From positions 1-57,405 of the forward strand of contig JAFRAC010000025.1 in NCBI GenBank assembly GCA_017405595.1: a DNA stretch of 57,405 nt, read 5' to 3'. The notes under the pieces are model-generated. The model did not search any database. It had not been told where the DNA came from and worked only from the letters and a program-made list of their open reading frames with translations. Positions 7,658 to 17,501 of this stretch are shown here, piece by piece (the first letter of the stretch is position 1; each line of letters starts with the position of its first letter). The stretch is from Thermoguttaceae bacterium (GTDB taxonomy: Bacteria; Planctomycetota; Planctomycetia; Pirellulales; Thermoguttaceae). Both the position numbers and the translations under genes were made by a program.

Positions 7658-8908
7658 ATGAATTTAATGAAGTTCCAAATGCTCTTTTTCGCTTTGATCC
7701 TTTTGGCACCCCTCGGCGTCCGCGCTCAGCAGGGGGGCGGGCCGGCTACCCCGCCGACGGTCATGACCGCTCCGTCGGTAGAGACCGGCGAGCTTGATGT
7801 CCGCCGGTTTCCCGGTCCGATCGTCGCGGTGGAAGAGGTCGATATTGTTCCCCGTGTTACAGGGTACATCGAAAAGATCGAATTCAAAGAGGGGGATATT
7901 GTTCAGGAAGGGGACATCCTTTTTCAGATCGAGGAGCGCGAATATGCGGCCGCGTTGAAACAGGCCGAAGCGAATGTCGATTCCTGCAAGTCGCGAATTG
8001 ATGAGGCACAGGCGGCGATCACTCAGCAGGAAGCACGGATTGCGGAACTCGATTCCATTCTCAAATACCGGGAGACGACCTTTAACCGAAATAAAGCTCT
8101 CTTTGCCCGCGGTACCGCCGTTTCGGAAGACGAAGTCGACAATACCGAATCGGCGTATCTTGCCACACGGGCTCAGCGCGACGCGGCGGTTGCGACCCTT
8201 GCCTCGGTCAAGTCGCAATACGAGACGGCCAAGTCGGCGCTCGCGGCGGCCGAGGCGGCTGCCGATCTCGCGGCGTTCGATATGGAACACACCAAAATCA
8301 CCGCGCCAATTTCAGGAAAGATCGGCAAGGTCACGGTGACGCGCGGCAATTTGGTGACCCCTCAGTCCGGCAAACTGGTCGATATTAAGTCGATTTCCCC
8401 GATTTACGTCCGGTTCGCGATCAGCGAACAGCTTTTTCTGACCACCTACGGCGGCGAGGACCAGATCCGTGACCGGGCACGGATCCGTCTCGAATTGGCC
8501 GACGGCAATATGTATTCGGAAGAGGCGCAAGTTGCCCTGATCGACAACAAAGTCGATCCGAAAACGAACAAGATCATGATTTGGGCCACGCTCCAAAACG
8601 AGGACCGAAAGCTGCTTCCCGGAAGTTACGCGACCGTCTACCTGAGCCCGAAATCCGACAAACCGACCTGTGCGGTCATCATTTCGGCGGTACAGGCCAA
8701 TTCTGACGGAACCCATTACGTTTACGTTCTCGGTGAAGGGAACAAGGTCGAACAGCGGCAAGTGATGCTTGGGACTCTTTCCGATAAGTACTACGAAATT
8801 GTCTCCGGGGTGAAAACGGGCGAAGTGGTGGTCGTCGAGGGGATGAACAAAGTCAAATCGGGAGATGTTGTCAATCCGATCCCCGCCGATGATAACGAGG
8901 ATCTCTGA
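7658..8908 (+). CDS. RND efflux periplasmic adaptor subunit (membrane fusion protein)
   Basis: A 416-residue AcrA/MexA-like adaptor that links an inner-membrane RND pump to an outer-membrane channel. It starts with a signal peptide (hydrophobic MLFFALILLAPLGVRA, cleavage before QQG). The lipoyl half-motifs (PRVTGYIEKIEFKEGDIVQ and ITAPISGKIGKVTV) flank a coiled-coil hairpin of about 100 residues, followed by the beta-barrel (YVRFAISEQLF) and the membrane-proximal domain. The ATG at 7658 is chosen because a GAGA site precedes it and the signal peptide begins there; a TTG at 7622 would add 12 residues. It is 54 bp upstream of the pump gene and controlled with it. Confidence 0.92.
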   Translation: MNLMKFQMLFFALILLAPLGVRAQQGGGPATPPTVMTAPSVETGELDVRRFPGPIVAVEEVDIVPRVTGYIEKIEFKEGDIVQEGDILFQIEEREYAAALKQAEANVDSCKSRIDEAQAAITQQEARIAELDSILKYRETTFNRNKALFARGTAVSEDEVDNTESAYLATRAQRDAAVATLASVKSQYETAKSALAAAEAAADLAAFDMEHTKITAPISGKIGKVTVTRGNLVTPQSGKLVDIKSISPIYVRFAISEQLFLTTYGGEDQIRDRARIRLELADGNMYSEEAQVALIDNKVDPKTNKIMIWATLQNEDRKLLPGSYATVYLSPKSDKPTCAVIISAVQANSDGTHYVYVLGEGNKVEQRQVMLGTLSDKYYEIVSGVKTGEVVVVEGMNKVKSGDVVNPIPADDNEDL

Positions 8909-8962
8909 CCCTTTCTCTTCCCCGTTTACGATTGACCCGAATCTGAATCAAAAGGAACACCG

Positions 8963-11900
8963 ATGTTCTCGAAAATATTTATTGACCGGCCGAAACTGGC
9001 TCTGGTGATTTCGATCGTCATCTCGCTGATAGGGCTGCTCTGCGTATTCCGCCTGCCGATTGCCGAGTACCCTGAATTAGCCCCTCCCTGTATCCGTGTT
9101 TCGGCAACCTATCCGGGCGCGACTTCCGACGTGATTGTCGAGACGGTCGCCAGCGTGATCGAAGAGGAGGCGAACGGAATCGAAAACAGCATCTATTTCA
9201 GTTCCGACAGCGACAACAACGGGAATTACTCCCTGAACGTCTATTTTAAACCGGGTACCGATGACGACATCGCTCAGGTCAACGTACAGAACGCGGTTCA
9301 GCGCGCCGAGACCAAGCTTCCTCCCGAGGTCAAAGCGATCGGGGTGAAGGTCGCGAAACGTTCCTCCGACATGGTCGGAATCTACTCGTTCACGACCGAC
9401 GGGGCGGAACTGAATCTTCTGGAACTGGCGAACTACGTCCGAATGAATGTCCGGGACCGATTGGCGCGTCTCGACGGAATGGGGGATACCGAAATCCTCG
9501 GCGAGCGGAACTACAGTATGCGGGTTTGGCTCGATCCGCTGAAACTTTCGAATATGGAGATCTCGACCGAAGAGGTTGTCGCCGCGATCCAGTCCCAGAA
9601 CCTGCAGGCTGCGGCCGGTACCCTCGGCGGCGAGATGGCGAGCGACTACGTGCAGCTGAAAATCGATACGCTCGGCCGGCTCAAAACGCCGGAACAGTTC
9701 AAGGAGATTATCGTCCGGACAGACAGTGCCGGCCGTCAGGTCACACTCGGCGAAATAGCCGAGCTGGAATTGGGTTCCGAGTACTACTTTTCGAACGCGT
9801 ATCTCAACGGCGAACATTCGATCGCGGTCGGGATGTACCGCCAGACCGGGGCAAACGCGGTGGCGCTGATCAAAAACGCCAACGCCGAGATGGAAGAGAT
9901 TGCCAAACGGTTTCCGAAAGGGGTGAACTATCTGCTGAGTTACGACCCGACCGAATTTATTCGGCGGAGTATCACCGAAATTGCCGAAACCCTGATTCTG
10001 ACTCTGGTTCTGGTGATTCTGGTCACGTTTGTCTTCCTGCAGGACTGGCGTGCCACGATCATTCCCGCGGTGGCGATCCCGGTCTCACTTTTGGGAACCT
10101 TTTTCGTGATGCTCCTGTTAGGCTACTCGATCAACGTTCTGACGATGTTCGGGCTCATCCTGGTGATCGGCCTTCTGGTTGACGACGGAATCATCGTGGT
10201 CGAAAACGCGGTCCGTCTGATCGAGGAAGAGCATCTTTCTCCCTACGATGCCGCGGTAAAGAGCATGGAACAGACGACCGGCGCGATTCTGGCTTCGACC
10301 TTCGTGATGGTCGCCTTTTTCGCCCCCCTCTCCTTCTTCGGCGGAATTGTGGGGATCATCTACAAGCAGTTCTCGCTGACGATGTGTATCGCAATCATCT
10401 TCTCGGCGGTGAACGCGCTGACTCTTTCCCCGGCGCTCTGTGCGCTGGCGCTCCGTCCGTATCAGGAAAACCGGAAGAAGTTCTTTGTGTTCCGCTTTTT
10501 CGAGTGGTTCGTTGAGACGACCAAGCTTGGCTACATTTCGGTCTCCAAAGTTTTTGTCCGCCGCATTCTGCTGACGCTCATCGTTCTCGCCGCGCTTTTG
10601 TGCGGGAATTGGCATGTCTTTAAACAGCTCCATACCGGATTCATTCCGAACGAGGATAAAGGCGCCCTCCTGTGCGAGATCGTCCTTCCTCCGGGGGCTT
10701 CCCTGAAACGGACCGACCAGGCCGTTCTCGCATTCCAGGATTTGATTTCCCCGCTGCCGGGCGTCGAGCGTGTCACGAATGTCGCGGGTTATTCCTTTGT
10801 CAGCGGGGCGGGGGAAAACTACGGCTTGGGCATTGTTGACCTGACCGACTGGGACGAGCGGAAAAGCCCCGAACTTCAGATCGACGCCATTAACAACGCT
10901 GTCATGGCCCAGGGGCAAAACCTGCCCTATGGAACGCTGACCTCATTTCAGCCCCCGGCAATCATGGGATTGGGCGTGACCGGCGGCGTGACTTTTGCCC
11001 TCTGCGCCGACGGCAACCACACCCCTAAAGATTTGGAAGAACGTCTCGGCCGGTTCCTCGCCGATATCAACAATAAAGAGATCTTTCCCGATGTCGCGTA
11101 CGCGTTCTCCTCGTTTAACGCCAGTACACCGGAAGTCTACCTCGATATCGACCGCCAGAAGGCCGAGGCGCTTGGCGTACCGGTCAGTCTGATCTTTTCG
11201 ACCCTGCAGCAGAAAATCGCCTCGTATTACGTGAACGATTTTAACCTCTACGGTTACTCGTTTAAGGTGAAGGTGCAGGGGAAAGCCGATTCGCGTTCGA
11301 ATATCGGAAATTTGGACGAGATCATGATTCCGAGTTCCTCGGGAGACGAGGTTCCCCTTTCGGCTCTGGCACGGGTCCACTCAAAGATGGGCGCGCACAA
11401 GATTTCCCGGTTCAAGCAGTCGATGAACGCTTCGGTTACGGTTTTGCCCTTGCCGGGCGCGAGTACCGGTGTCATTATGGACCGCCTGGTGAAGCATGTC
11501 GATGAGGTTATTAACGATCCCGGCTCGCACGACTACTCGATCAGCTGGACCGATATGAGTTATCATCAGAAAGGGAACGAGGGGAAACTCTTCTATCTGA
11601 TGGTCTTGGCGCTGGCTTTCGGTTACCTCTTTTTGGCGGCGAAGTACGAATCGTGGACGGTACCGATCCCGGTTCTTCTCTCCTGCGCGTTTGCCACCCT
11701 CGGCGGCCTGGTGGCGATGTGGTTCAATCGGATGGCTCTCGACATTTACGCACAGCTGAGTCTGATCATGCTTCTGGGACTTTCGGCGAAGATCTCGATT
11801 CTGATGGTCGAGTTCGCCAAACAGCAGCGCGAGCAGGGCGTTCCGATCGACGAAGCCGCGATTCTCGGTGCCCGTTACCGTTACCGCGCGGTGATGATGA

Positions 11901-12109
11901 CCGCGGGCTGTTTTGTGGTCGGTGTCCTCCCGCTGATGTTCGCTACCGGCGCCGGAGCGGTCAGCCGAAATATCGTCGGCATCTCGACCGGTTGGGGAAT
12001 GATCGCCGCCGGTGTGGTCGGTGTCGCGTTTGTTCCTCCCTTCTACTCGATGTGCCAGAAGATGCGCGAGATGACGAACGCCTTTTTCGCCCGGAAGAAG
12101 GCGTCCTAG
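8963..12109 (+). CDS. RND multidrug efflux permease (HAE1/AcrB type)
   Basis: A 1048-residue inner-membrane proton-driven pump, full length for the AcrB/MexB group. It has the usual layout of two transmembrane halves with large periplasmic loops. The proton-relay aspartates are in GLLVDDGIIVVENAV (TM4) and the TM10 lysine is in GLSAKISILMVEFAKQQ. The N-terminus (MFSKIFIDRPKLALVISIV) is typical. With the adaptor it would form a tripartite pump, but no TolC-like outer-membrane factor follows, so that partner must be encoded elsewhere. Expression is probably controlled by the divergent MarR regulator. Confidence 0.95.
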   Translation: MFSKIFIDRPKLALVISIVISLIGLLCVFRLPIAEYPELAPPCIRVSATYPGATSDVIVETVASVIEEEANGIENSIYFSSDSDNNGNYSLNVYFKPGTDDDIAQVNVQNAVQRAETKLPPEVKAIGVKVAKRSSDMVGIYSFTTDGAELNLLELANYVRMNVRDRLARLDGMGDTEILGERNYSMRVWLDPLKLSNMEISTEEVVAAIQSQNLQAAAGTLGGEMASDYVQLKIDTLGRLKTPEQFKEIIVRTDSAGRQVTLGEIAELELGSEYYFSNAYLNGEHSIAVGMYRQTGANAVALIKNANAEMEEIAKRFPKGVNYLLSYDPTEFIRRSITEIAETLILTLVLVILVTFVFLQDWRATIIPAVAIPVSLLGTFFVMLLLGYSINVLTMFGLILVIGLLVDDGIIVVENAVRLIEEEHLSPYDAAVKSMEQTTGAILASTFVMVAFFAPLSFFGGIVGIIYKQFSLTMCIAIIFSAVNALTLSPALCALALRPYQENRKKFFVFRFFEWFVETTKLGYISVSKVFVRRILLTLIVLAALLCGNWHVFKQLHTGFIPNEDKGALLCEIVLPPGASLKRTDQAVLAFQDLISPLPGVERVTNVAGYSFVSGAGENYGLGIVDLTDWDERKSPELQIDAINNAVMAQGQNLPYGTLTSFQPPAIMGLGVTGGVTFALCADGNHTPKDLEERLGRFLADINNKEIFPDVAYAFSSFNASTPEVYLDIDRQKAEALGVPVSLIFSTLQQKIASYYVNDFNLYGYSFKVKVQGKADSRSNIGNLDEIMIPSSSGDEVPLSALARVHSKMGAHKISRFKQSMNASVTVLPLPGASTGVIMDRLVKHVDEVINDPGSHDYSISWTDMSYHQKGNEGKLFYLMVLALAFGYLFLAAKYESWTVPIPVLLSCAFATLGGLVAMWFNRMALDIYAQLSLIMLLGLSAKISILMVEFAKQQREQGVPIDEAAILGARYRYRAVMMTAGCFVVGVLPLMFATGAGAVSRNIVGISTGWGMIAAGVVGVAFVPPFYSMCQKMREMTNAFFARKKAS

Positions 12110-12127
12110 GCGGCGCGCGAATTTCCC

Positions 12128-12157
12128 TTGATGATTTCCGCGGAGTTATGCTAAAAT
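12128..12157 (+). promoter_or_regulatory. Promoter for the histidine kinase gene
   Basis: TTGATG (12128-12133), an 18-bp spacer and an extended -10 (TGC-TAAAAT, 12149-12157), 44 bp before the kinase start. The -10 is followed by GCCCCCG, as in the promoter of the partner regulator gene. Confidence 0.6.
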
Positions 12158-12201
12158 GCCCCCGGCTGTCGCGGAAATGTTTTTAGGCGAAATGGAACGA
12201 A

Positions 12202-13833
12202 ATGGCGAAACGGTGGTCGCTCAAATCAAGGGTACGGTTATCGAGCGTGATCGTGCTCTTTCTGCTGATCTTCCTGTTCGTGACCGGGGGCTACACGCTC
12301 TGGCATTTTCGGATGATGGCCGAGGATATGAGCCGCCGGTCTCAGGAGCTTCCCGCCGCCGCGCATCTCGGTACGCTGGTCAGCACGCTCCGGATGCAGG
12401 TCAGCCAGATCAAGGGGACGCGCATGGCCGAACAGCTGGTCAAAAACCGCTGGGAACTCCAGCTGCGCCGGATGGAGCTTTTCGATTTTTCACGGCAGCC
12501 GACCCTGGAATCGTATTCCCTCTTCCTGAATAATCTGACCGCGTATCATACCGCGCTCGGCGATTACGAGTCGCTGATCGCGAAACGTCCCGGTTCCGGG
12601 AAGTTCCGGGCGAACCTGAACGCGGATTCGGCCTCCGTCCCCGAAAGGGAGACGATCGAAAACATCCGCCTTCTGCTGGACGAAATTCAGGAGACCGCCT
12701 CCCATTACCGCTGGGTGACCGATGACGAGCTGATCGACCGGGTCGATCTTCGGCTCGAAGAGGTTCAGAACCTTACCGAGAGTCTTTCCAGCGAGCTGCA
12801 CAGCGATCTGACCAGTTTTCCCGACCGCGCGCTTTCGCAGTATAAGTACATCCGCCTCGTACTTTTCGCGGCCGCAGGCGTGGTTTTGGTGCTGACCAGT
12901 TTTCTGATCCGTTCCGCCTACGCCTGGGTTTTCCGCCCGCTGCGGGAACTCCTCGAAGGGTCGCGCTATATCGCCTCAGGGAATTTTCATTACCGGATCA
13001 GCCTTCTCACGAACGATGAGTTCAGCGAGCTGGCGGGCGCGCTCAACGAGATGACCGAACGCTTTGAAAGGATCCGGGACGGTTTGGACGAGCAGGTCCG
13101 CCAGCGGTCCGAAGAGGTGATCCGGAGCGACCGGCTTGCCAGCGTCGGTTATCTTGCCGCCGGCGTTGCGCACGAGATCAACAATCCTCTCGCTTCGATC
13201 GCGATGTGCGCTGAATCGCTCCCCCGCCGGATACGGGGGCTTTTCGACCGGCAGAAGAGTCCCGAACAGATCAATGCCGAAACCGCAATTGTCCAGAAAT
13301 ATCTGACGATGATTCAGGACGAGGCTTTCCGCTGCAAGGGAATCACCGAAAAGCTGCTCGACTTTTCCCGCACCGGCCGGGGCGAAAAGTCCCGCGCCGA
13401 GCTTCGTTCAATCGCCGAGACGATGGTCGAAATGGTCCGGACCCAAAGCCGTTACCGCTATAAGAAGATCAGGATTCTTCCGGGGGAACCGGTCTGGGCC
13501 ATGGTGAACGAACAGGAGATCAAGCAGGTGATCCTGAACCTGCTGACCAACGCGCTCGACTCGATCGGCGACGACGGTCTCGTGACGATTTCGGCGGAAC
13601 AGAAGGGGAATGCCGCGGTTCTGGTCGTTTCGGATAACGGGGGGGGGATCTCTCCCGAGACCCTCCGGCATATCTTCGAGCCGTTCTTCACCACCAAAGA
13701 TCCCGGGATCGGCACCGGTCTGGGGCTGGCCATCGCCAACCGGATCATTCTGGGGCATAAAGGGAGGATCAGCGCGCAGAGTCCCGGCAAGGGGAAGGGG
13801 GCATCGTTCCGGATTGAGCTTCCGACAGGCTGA
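12202..13833 (+). CDS. Membrane-bound sensor histidine kinase
   Basis: A 543-residue two-component sensor. TM1 covers about residues 12-33, an extracytoplasmic helical sensor 34-213, TM2 about 214-240, and HAMP about 240-292. The H-box [11 protein letters not shown] has the phospho-accepting histidine near residue 324. The ATPase domain shows the N box ([14 protein letters not shown]), G1 (DNGGGIS), F box (FEPFFTTK) and G2 (GTGLGLAI). The layout resembles NtrB/ZraS-like kinases that pair with sigma-54 activators, and such an activator follows 241 bp downstream with its own promoter. The signal sensed cannot be told; the sensor domain looks mostly helical (4-helix-bundle type). Confidence 0.93.
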   Translation: MAKRWSLKSRVRLSSVIVLFLLIFLFVTGGYTLWHFRMMAEDMSRRSQELPAAAHLGTLVSTLRMQVSQIKGTRMAEQLVKNRWELQLRRMELFDFSRQPTLESYSLFLNNLTAYHTALGDYESLIAKRPGSGKFRANLNADSASVPERETIENIRLLLDEIQETASHYRWVTDDELIDRVDLRLEEVQNLTESLSSELHSDLTSFPDRALSQYKYIRLVLFAAAGVVLVLTSFLIRSAYAWVFRPLRELLEGSRYIASGNFHYRISLLTNDEFSELAGALNEMTERFERIRDGLDEQVRQRSEEVIRSDRLASVGYLAAGVAHEINNPLASIAMCAESLPRRIRGLFDRQKSPEQINAETAIVQKYLTMIQDEAFRCKGITEKLLDFSRTGRGEKSRAELRSIAETMVEMVRTQSRYRYKKIRILPGEPVWAMVNEQEIKQVILNLLTNALDSIGDDGLVTISAEQKGNAAVLVVSDNGGGISPETLRHIFEPFFTTKDPGIGTGLGLAIANRIILGHKGRISAQSPGKGKGASFRIELPTG

Positions 13834-13907
13834 CGTTTCTTTCGGAACCGGCCCGGAAGACCCGAAATCCCTCTTTTCTCCTTCTTTCGTGGGAGGGGAA
13901 ATTCCCG

Positions 13908-13936
13908 TAGACAAGGGCGCGGTTTTACGCTAAGAT
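13908..13936 (+). promoter_or_regulatory. Promoter for the NtrC-type regulator gene
   Basis: TAGACA (13908-13913), a 17-bp spacer and TAAGAT (13931-13936). The -10 region CTAAGATGCCCCCG is nearly identical to the corresponding stretch before the kinase gene. Confidence 0.6.
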
Positions 13937-14074
13937 GCCCCCGAATATCGTTTTATTCCGGTTTTCGGAGAGGCCGAACCTTGATCCCGCGCGGAAAGGA
14001 AGCCGCCGGAGTTTTGTTTGTTACCGGTACGCCGCGCCGCCGGGCCGCGTGCCGTCCTGAAGGAATCGCTTGCT

Positions 14075-15532
14075 ATGGCAAATCTGGGTCTCAATGTTCT
14101 CTTTGCCGACGACGAAGCTCACATTCGAACGGTGATGGAGAATGAACTTCCGCTCATGGGGCATACGGTGACCGTCTGCCCCGACGGGCTGACAGCGATT
14201 GAAATCCTGAAAGAAAAAGATTTTGACGTTCTGATCCTCGATCTGGATATGCCCGGCGCCAGCGGTCTCGAAGTCCTCAAGGCGGCGCACGAAATGGCGT
14301 CCGATGCCGATGCCATTATTCTGACCGGCAAAGGGTCCGAAGAGGCCGCGGTCCATTCGTTTCGCGAGGGGATCTGGAACTACCTCAACAAGCCGTGCAG
14401 GCTCGAGGTCATTGAGCAGAATCTGGCCGATATCGCGCAGAAGCGTGAAATGACCCAAAAGCTCCGCGCGATGACTTCGCGCCTCGAGCGGGCCGAGGGA
14501 AAACAGAAACTGGTCGGCGAGTCGGACGCCATGAAGCGCGTTCATCTTCTCATCGATAAGATCGCCCCGACCGATTCGACCGTGGTCATTCTGGGCGAGA
14601 CGGGTACCGGCAAAGAACTCGCGGCGCGGGAGATCCACGCGAAAAGCCGGCGTGCCCAGAAGCCGTTCGTCGCGGTCAACTGCGGCGCGCTTCCCGAAAA
14701 CCTGATCGAAAGCGAGCTGTTCGGCCATAAAAAGGGAAGCTTTACCGGCGCCGATTCTCACCGGGTTGGTCTTCTGGAAGTCGCCGATAACGGAACACTC
14801 TTTCTCGACGAGATCGGCGAGCTCCCCAAGGGGGTGCAGGCGAAACTTCTTCGCTTTCTCGAAAACGGCGAGGTCCGGAAAATCGGCGAAAACAGTTCCC
14901 GCGTCTGCGATGTGCGCGTGATCTGCGCCACACTCCGAAACGTGGAAGAGATGGTGGCCCTGGGGGATTTCCGCCAGGACCTCTGGTTCCGGATCAACAC
15001 GTTCGAAATCCAGCTTCCCCCGCTGCGCGAGCGTCTCGAAGATCTGCCCGATCTGCTTGTTCATTTGGCGAACCGGTACAAGAAGGGAGAAAAATTCTCG
15101 TCGGTCGGCCAGGTCTTTACTCCCGAGGCGTTTTCGCTCCTTTCCCGGTACAGCTGGCCGGGGAACGTCCGTCAGCTGGCCAATGTGACGGAACATGCCC
15201 TGATCCTCAGCGACCATTTTCCGATGGGAACCGGCGTACTTCCGCACCAGGTTCAGGCCGAAGCCGGGCAGGAGCCGCCGCTCCGCCGGGCGCCGGAACC
15301 GCCCCGCGCCGGGGGGGGCCGGCCTTCCCCGATCCTCGACGAGGACGCCGAAGAACTGATGGCGTTCGACTCGGGGAAGACGCTCCGGGATATCGAAAAC
15401 GAAGCGATCGTTTCGGCGCTCCGCCGCAACGGGGGAAATAAGGCGAAAGCCGCCGAAGAGCTTGGCATCAGTTTGAAAACACTGTACAATAAGCTGAATC
15501 AGTTACAGGAAACCGCGAAAAAATCGGACTGA
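14075..15532 (+). CDS. Sigma-54-dependent response regulator (NtrC family)
   Basis: A 485-residue activator: receiver domain (residues 1-125, phospho-accepting Asp56 in LILDLDMPG), AAA+ domain (about 145-385) and a C-terminal Fis-type helix-turn-helix (about 445-480, NKAKAAEELGISLKTLYNKL). Walker A is GETGTGKE and Walker B is GTLFLDEIGE. The sigma-54-contacting loop is GSFTGA, with Ser replacing the first Ala of GAFTGA, a known tolerated variant. ESELFGH and PWPGNVRQL-like SWPGNVRQL are also present. The ATG at 14075 is preceded by AAGGAA; an ATG-less upstream extension would put a nonconserved tail before the receiver. It is most likely phosphorylated by the kinase upstream. Confidence 0.94.
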   Translation: MANLGLNVLFADDEAHIRTVMENELPLMGHTVTVCPDGLTAIEILKEKDFDVLILDLDMPGASGLEVLKAAHEMASDADAIILTGKGSEEAAVHSFREGIWNYLNKPCRLEVIEQNLADIAQKREMTQKLRAMTSRLERAEGKQKLVGESDAMKRVHLLIDKIAPTDSTVVILGETGTGKELAAREIHAKSRRAQKPFVAVNCGALPENLIESELFGHKKGSFTGADSHRVGLLEVADNGTLFLDEIGELPKGVQAKLLRFLENGEVRKIGENSSRVCDVRVICATLRNVEEMVALGDFRQDLWFRINTFEIQLPPLRERLEDLPDLLVHLANRYKKGEKFSSVGQVFTPEAFSLLSRYSWPGNVRQLANVTEHALILSDHFPMGTGVLPHQVQAEAGQEPPLRRAPEPPRAGGGRPSPILDEDAEELMAFDSGKTLRDIENEAIVSALRRNGGNKAKAAEELGISLKTLYNKLNQLQETAKKSD

Positions 15533-15536
15533 CTCA

Positions 15537-16343
15537 GTGAACGTTCAAGGGATATTGCTCAAAACGAAACTCTTTTTCCGGAAAGTGCGGCGTTTTTGCG
15601 CCGCCGCCGTACGCCTGGCGCGCCGCTTCTGCGCATGGGCGGGGAAAGCTCTCAATACTCTCTGGATTCTCTTTTGGCGGACCGCGATTATTTTGACGGC
15701 CAAGTTTTTGAGCGGCGCTTCGGTACGATGGATCAAGCTTGAAGCCGATCCCCCGGCCCGTCTTTCGCGCGCCGAGGCCGAAGAGTGGAAGCGGCGCGAA
15801 AAAGAGATTGAGGCCGAACCCTGCCAGCGGGTCTATTTCGCGAACCATACCAGCCATCTCGACTCGATTGTGATCTGGACCGTTCTCCCCGAACGGGAAC
15901 GGCGCAATACGCGGATGGTGGCCGCCTACGATTACTGGACCGCCGGACCGTTCCGCCGGTTCCTGTCGCGAAAGGTCTTTAACGCCATTCTGATCGACCG
16001 GAAGCATGTCTCTTTTCGGAACAATCCGGTCAACCAGATGATCAGAGAGATGGGGACCGACCACTCGATCATCATCTTTCCCGAAGGGGGGCGCGGCAAC
16101 GGAGAGAAGATCAACGAGTTCAAGAGCGGAATCTATCACATTGCCAAAAAGAAGCCGGAACTGGAACTGATCCCGATCTACCTCGATAACATGAACCGCA
16201 TCCTTCCCCGGGGGAACGTCTTTCCGGTTCCGATGCTTTCGCGGATCGTCTTCGGACCGCCGATCTGGATCGAGAACGGGGAACAAAAAGAGGCTTTTCT
16301 CGCCCGGTGCCGGGAGGCCGTTCTCAAACTAAAAGATCTTTAA
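15537..16343 (+). CDS. 1-acylglycerol-3-phosphate O-acyltransferase-like protein (PlsC family)
   Basis: A 268-residue PlsC-domain acyltransferase. The catalytic motif is NHTSHLD (His104, Asp109), and the phosphate-binding motif is FPEGGRG near residue 181; the usual EGTRS is replaced by EGGRG, as in several distant family members. A hydrophobic segment at about residues 42-60 should anchor it to the cytoplasmic face of the membrane. The family acylates lysophosphatidate in phospholipid synthesis, but this subgroup could use another acceptor. The GTG at 15537, only 4 bp after the regulator stop codon, lacks a clear ribosome binding site, so the start is uncertain; it may be translated by coupling. 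Confidence 0.82.
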   Translation: MNVQGILLKTKLFFRKVRRFCAAAVRLARRFCAWAGKALNTLWILFWRTAIILTAKFLSGASVRWIKLEADPPARLSRAEAEEWKRREKEIEAEPCQRVYFANHTSHLDSIVIWTVLPERERRNTRMVAAYDYWTAGPFRRFLSRKVFNAILIDRKHVSFRNNPVNQMIREMGTDHSIIIFPEGGRGNGEKINEFKSGIYHIAKKKPELELIPIYLDNMNRILPRGNVFPVPMLSRIVFGPPIWIENGEQKEAFLARCREAVLKLKDL

Positions 16344-16368
16344 AACGCCCTCAGTTCCTGATCTCGTC

Positions 16369-16396
16369 TTGACATTGGAGAGCTCGAAACTAAAAT
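16369..16396 (+). promoter_or_regulatory. Promoter for trpS and downstream genes
   Basis: TTGACA (16369-16374), a 16-bp spacer and TAAAAT (16391-16396), about 90 bp before the trpS start. The -35 is a perfect consensus match. Confidence 0.7.
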
Positions 16397-16484
16397 CTTG
16401 TTATCCGCTTTGTGCCGGAACGATGCCGGCCGGCCGTGCGCCTTTCGTTCCGGCGCGTTCAGAAATGGGTAATTTGGAGTCAAC

Positions 16485-17462
16485 ATGAGGGTTCTTTCGG
16501 GGATTCAGCCTACAGGCCGTTTTCACTGGGGCAATTATTTCGGCGCAATCCGCCAAATGGTCGATATGCAGGGGGAGCCGGAAAACGCGTTCTACTTTAT
16601 CGCCGACCTCCACGCGCTGACCACCGTGCGCGAACCCGAACGGCTCCGCGCGAACATTCGCGATGCGGCGCTGGACCTCCTGGGGCTGGGGCTCGACCCC
16701 CGGCGGGCGTCCCTCTTTATTCAGTCCGAGATTCCCGAAGTGACGCAGCTCACCTGGCTTCTGCTCACGGTCACGCCGATGGGGCTCTTGGAACGGTGCC
16801 ACGCGTTTAAAGAGAAAAAGGCGCGGGGGCTGACGGCCGATGCCGGGCTTTTTAACTACCCCATTTTGATGGCTGCCGATATCATCCTCTACGATTCGGA
16901 TCAGGTTCCGGTCGGGGAAGACCAGCTCCAGCATATCGAAGTCGCCCGCGATGTCGCCGGAAGCTTCAATCATCTTTACGGAGATGTCTTCGTCCTTCCG
17001 AAAGGGAAAATCCTCGAAAAAGGGGGAAAGGTTCCCGGAACCGACGGCGAGAAGATGTCCAAGAGCTACGGCAACACAATCGAGTGCTTTACCGAACTGA
17101 AAGCGCAGCGGAAGAAAATCATGCGGATTCAGACCGATTCGCGCCCGATGGAAGAGCCGAAAGATCCCGAAACCGACCCGCTCTACCAGCTCTACATCCT
17201 CTTTGCCTCGGAAGAGCAGAAAGCCGAGATGGCGGCCCTTTACCGCCGGGGCGGGTTCGGGTACGGACAGATCAAAAAGGAGCTCGCCGACGCCGCCGAA
17301 GCCTATTTCGCTCCGGCGCGGGAGCGGCGCGCCTATTTTGAAAGTCATCCCGATTTGGTCGACGATATCCTGCGCGAAGGGGCGCAGCGCGCCCGCGCGA
17401 AAGCGGCGGAAGTTCTTCTTCGCGCGCAGGCGGCGTGCGGTGTCCGGTCCCTTCCCAAGTGA
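16485..17462 (+). CDS. trpS: Tryptophanyl-tRNA synthetase
   Basis: A 325-residue class I synthetase that charges tRNA-Trp. The N-terminus has the TrpRS signature [16 protein letters not shown], where HWGN takes the place of the HIGH motif. [22 protein letters not shown] is the usual tryptophan and dimer region, and [10 protein letters not shown] is the KMSKS loop. Length is normal for bacterial TrpRS. It has its own strong promoter and is followed closely by a PfkB kinase gene, with which it may be co-transcribed. Confidence 0.97.
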   Translation: MRVLSGIQPTGRFHWGNYFGAIRQMVDMQGEPENAFYFIADLHALTTVREPERLRANIRDAALDLLGLGLDPRRASLFIQSEIPEVTQLTWLLLTVTPMGLLERCHAFKEKKARGLTADAGLFNYPILMAADIILYDSDQVPVGEDQLQHIEVARDVAGSFNHLYGDVFVLPKGKILEKGGKVPGTDGEKMSKSYGNTIECFTELKAQRKKIMRIQTDSRPMEEPKDPETDPLYQLYILFASEEQKAEMAALYRRGGFGYGQIKKELADAAEAYFAPARERRAYFESHPDLVDDILREGAQRARAKAAEVLLRAQAACGVRSLPK

Positions 17463-17501
17463 CGGCGGGTTATTCCAGAAAGAGATAAAAACGGAGTTTT
17501 G

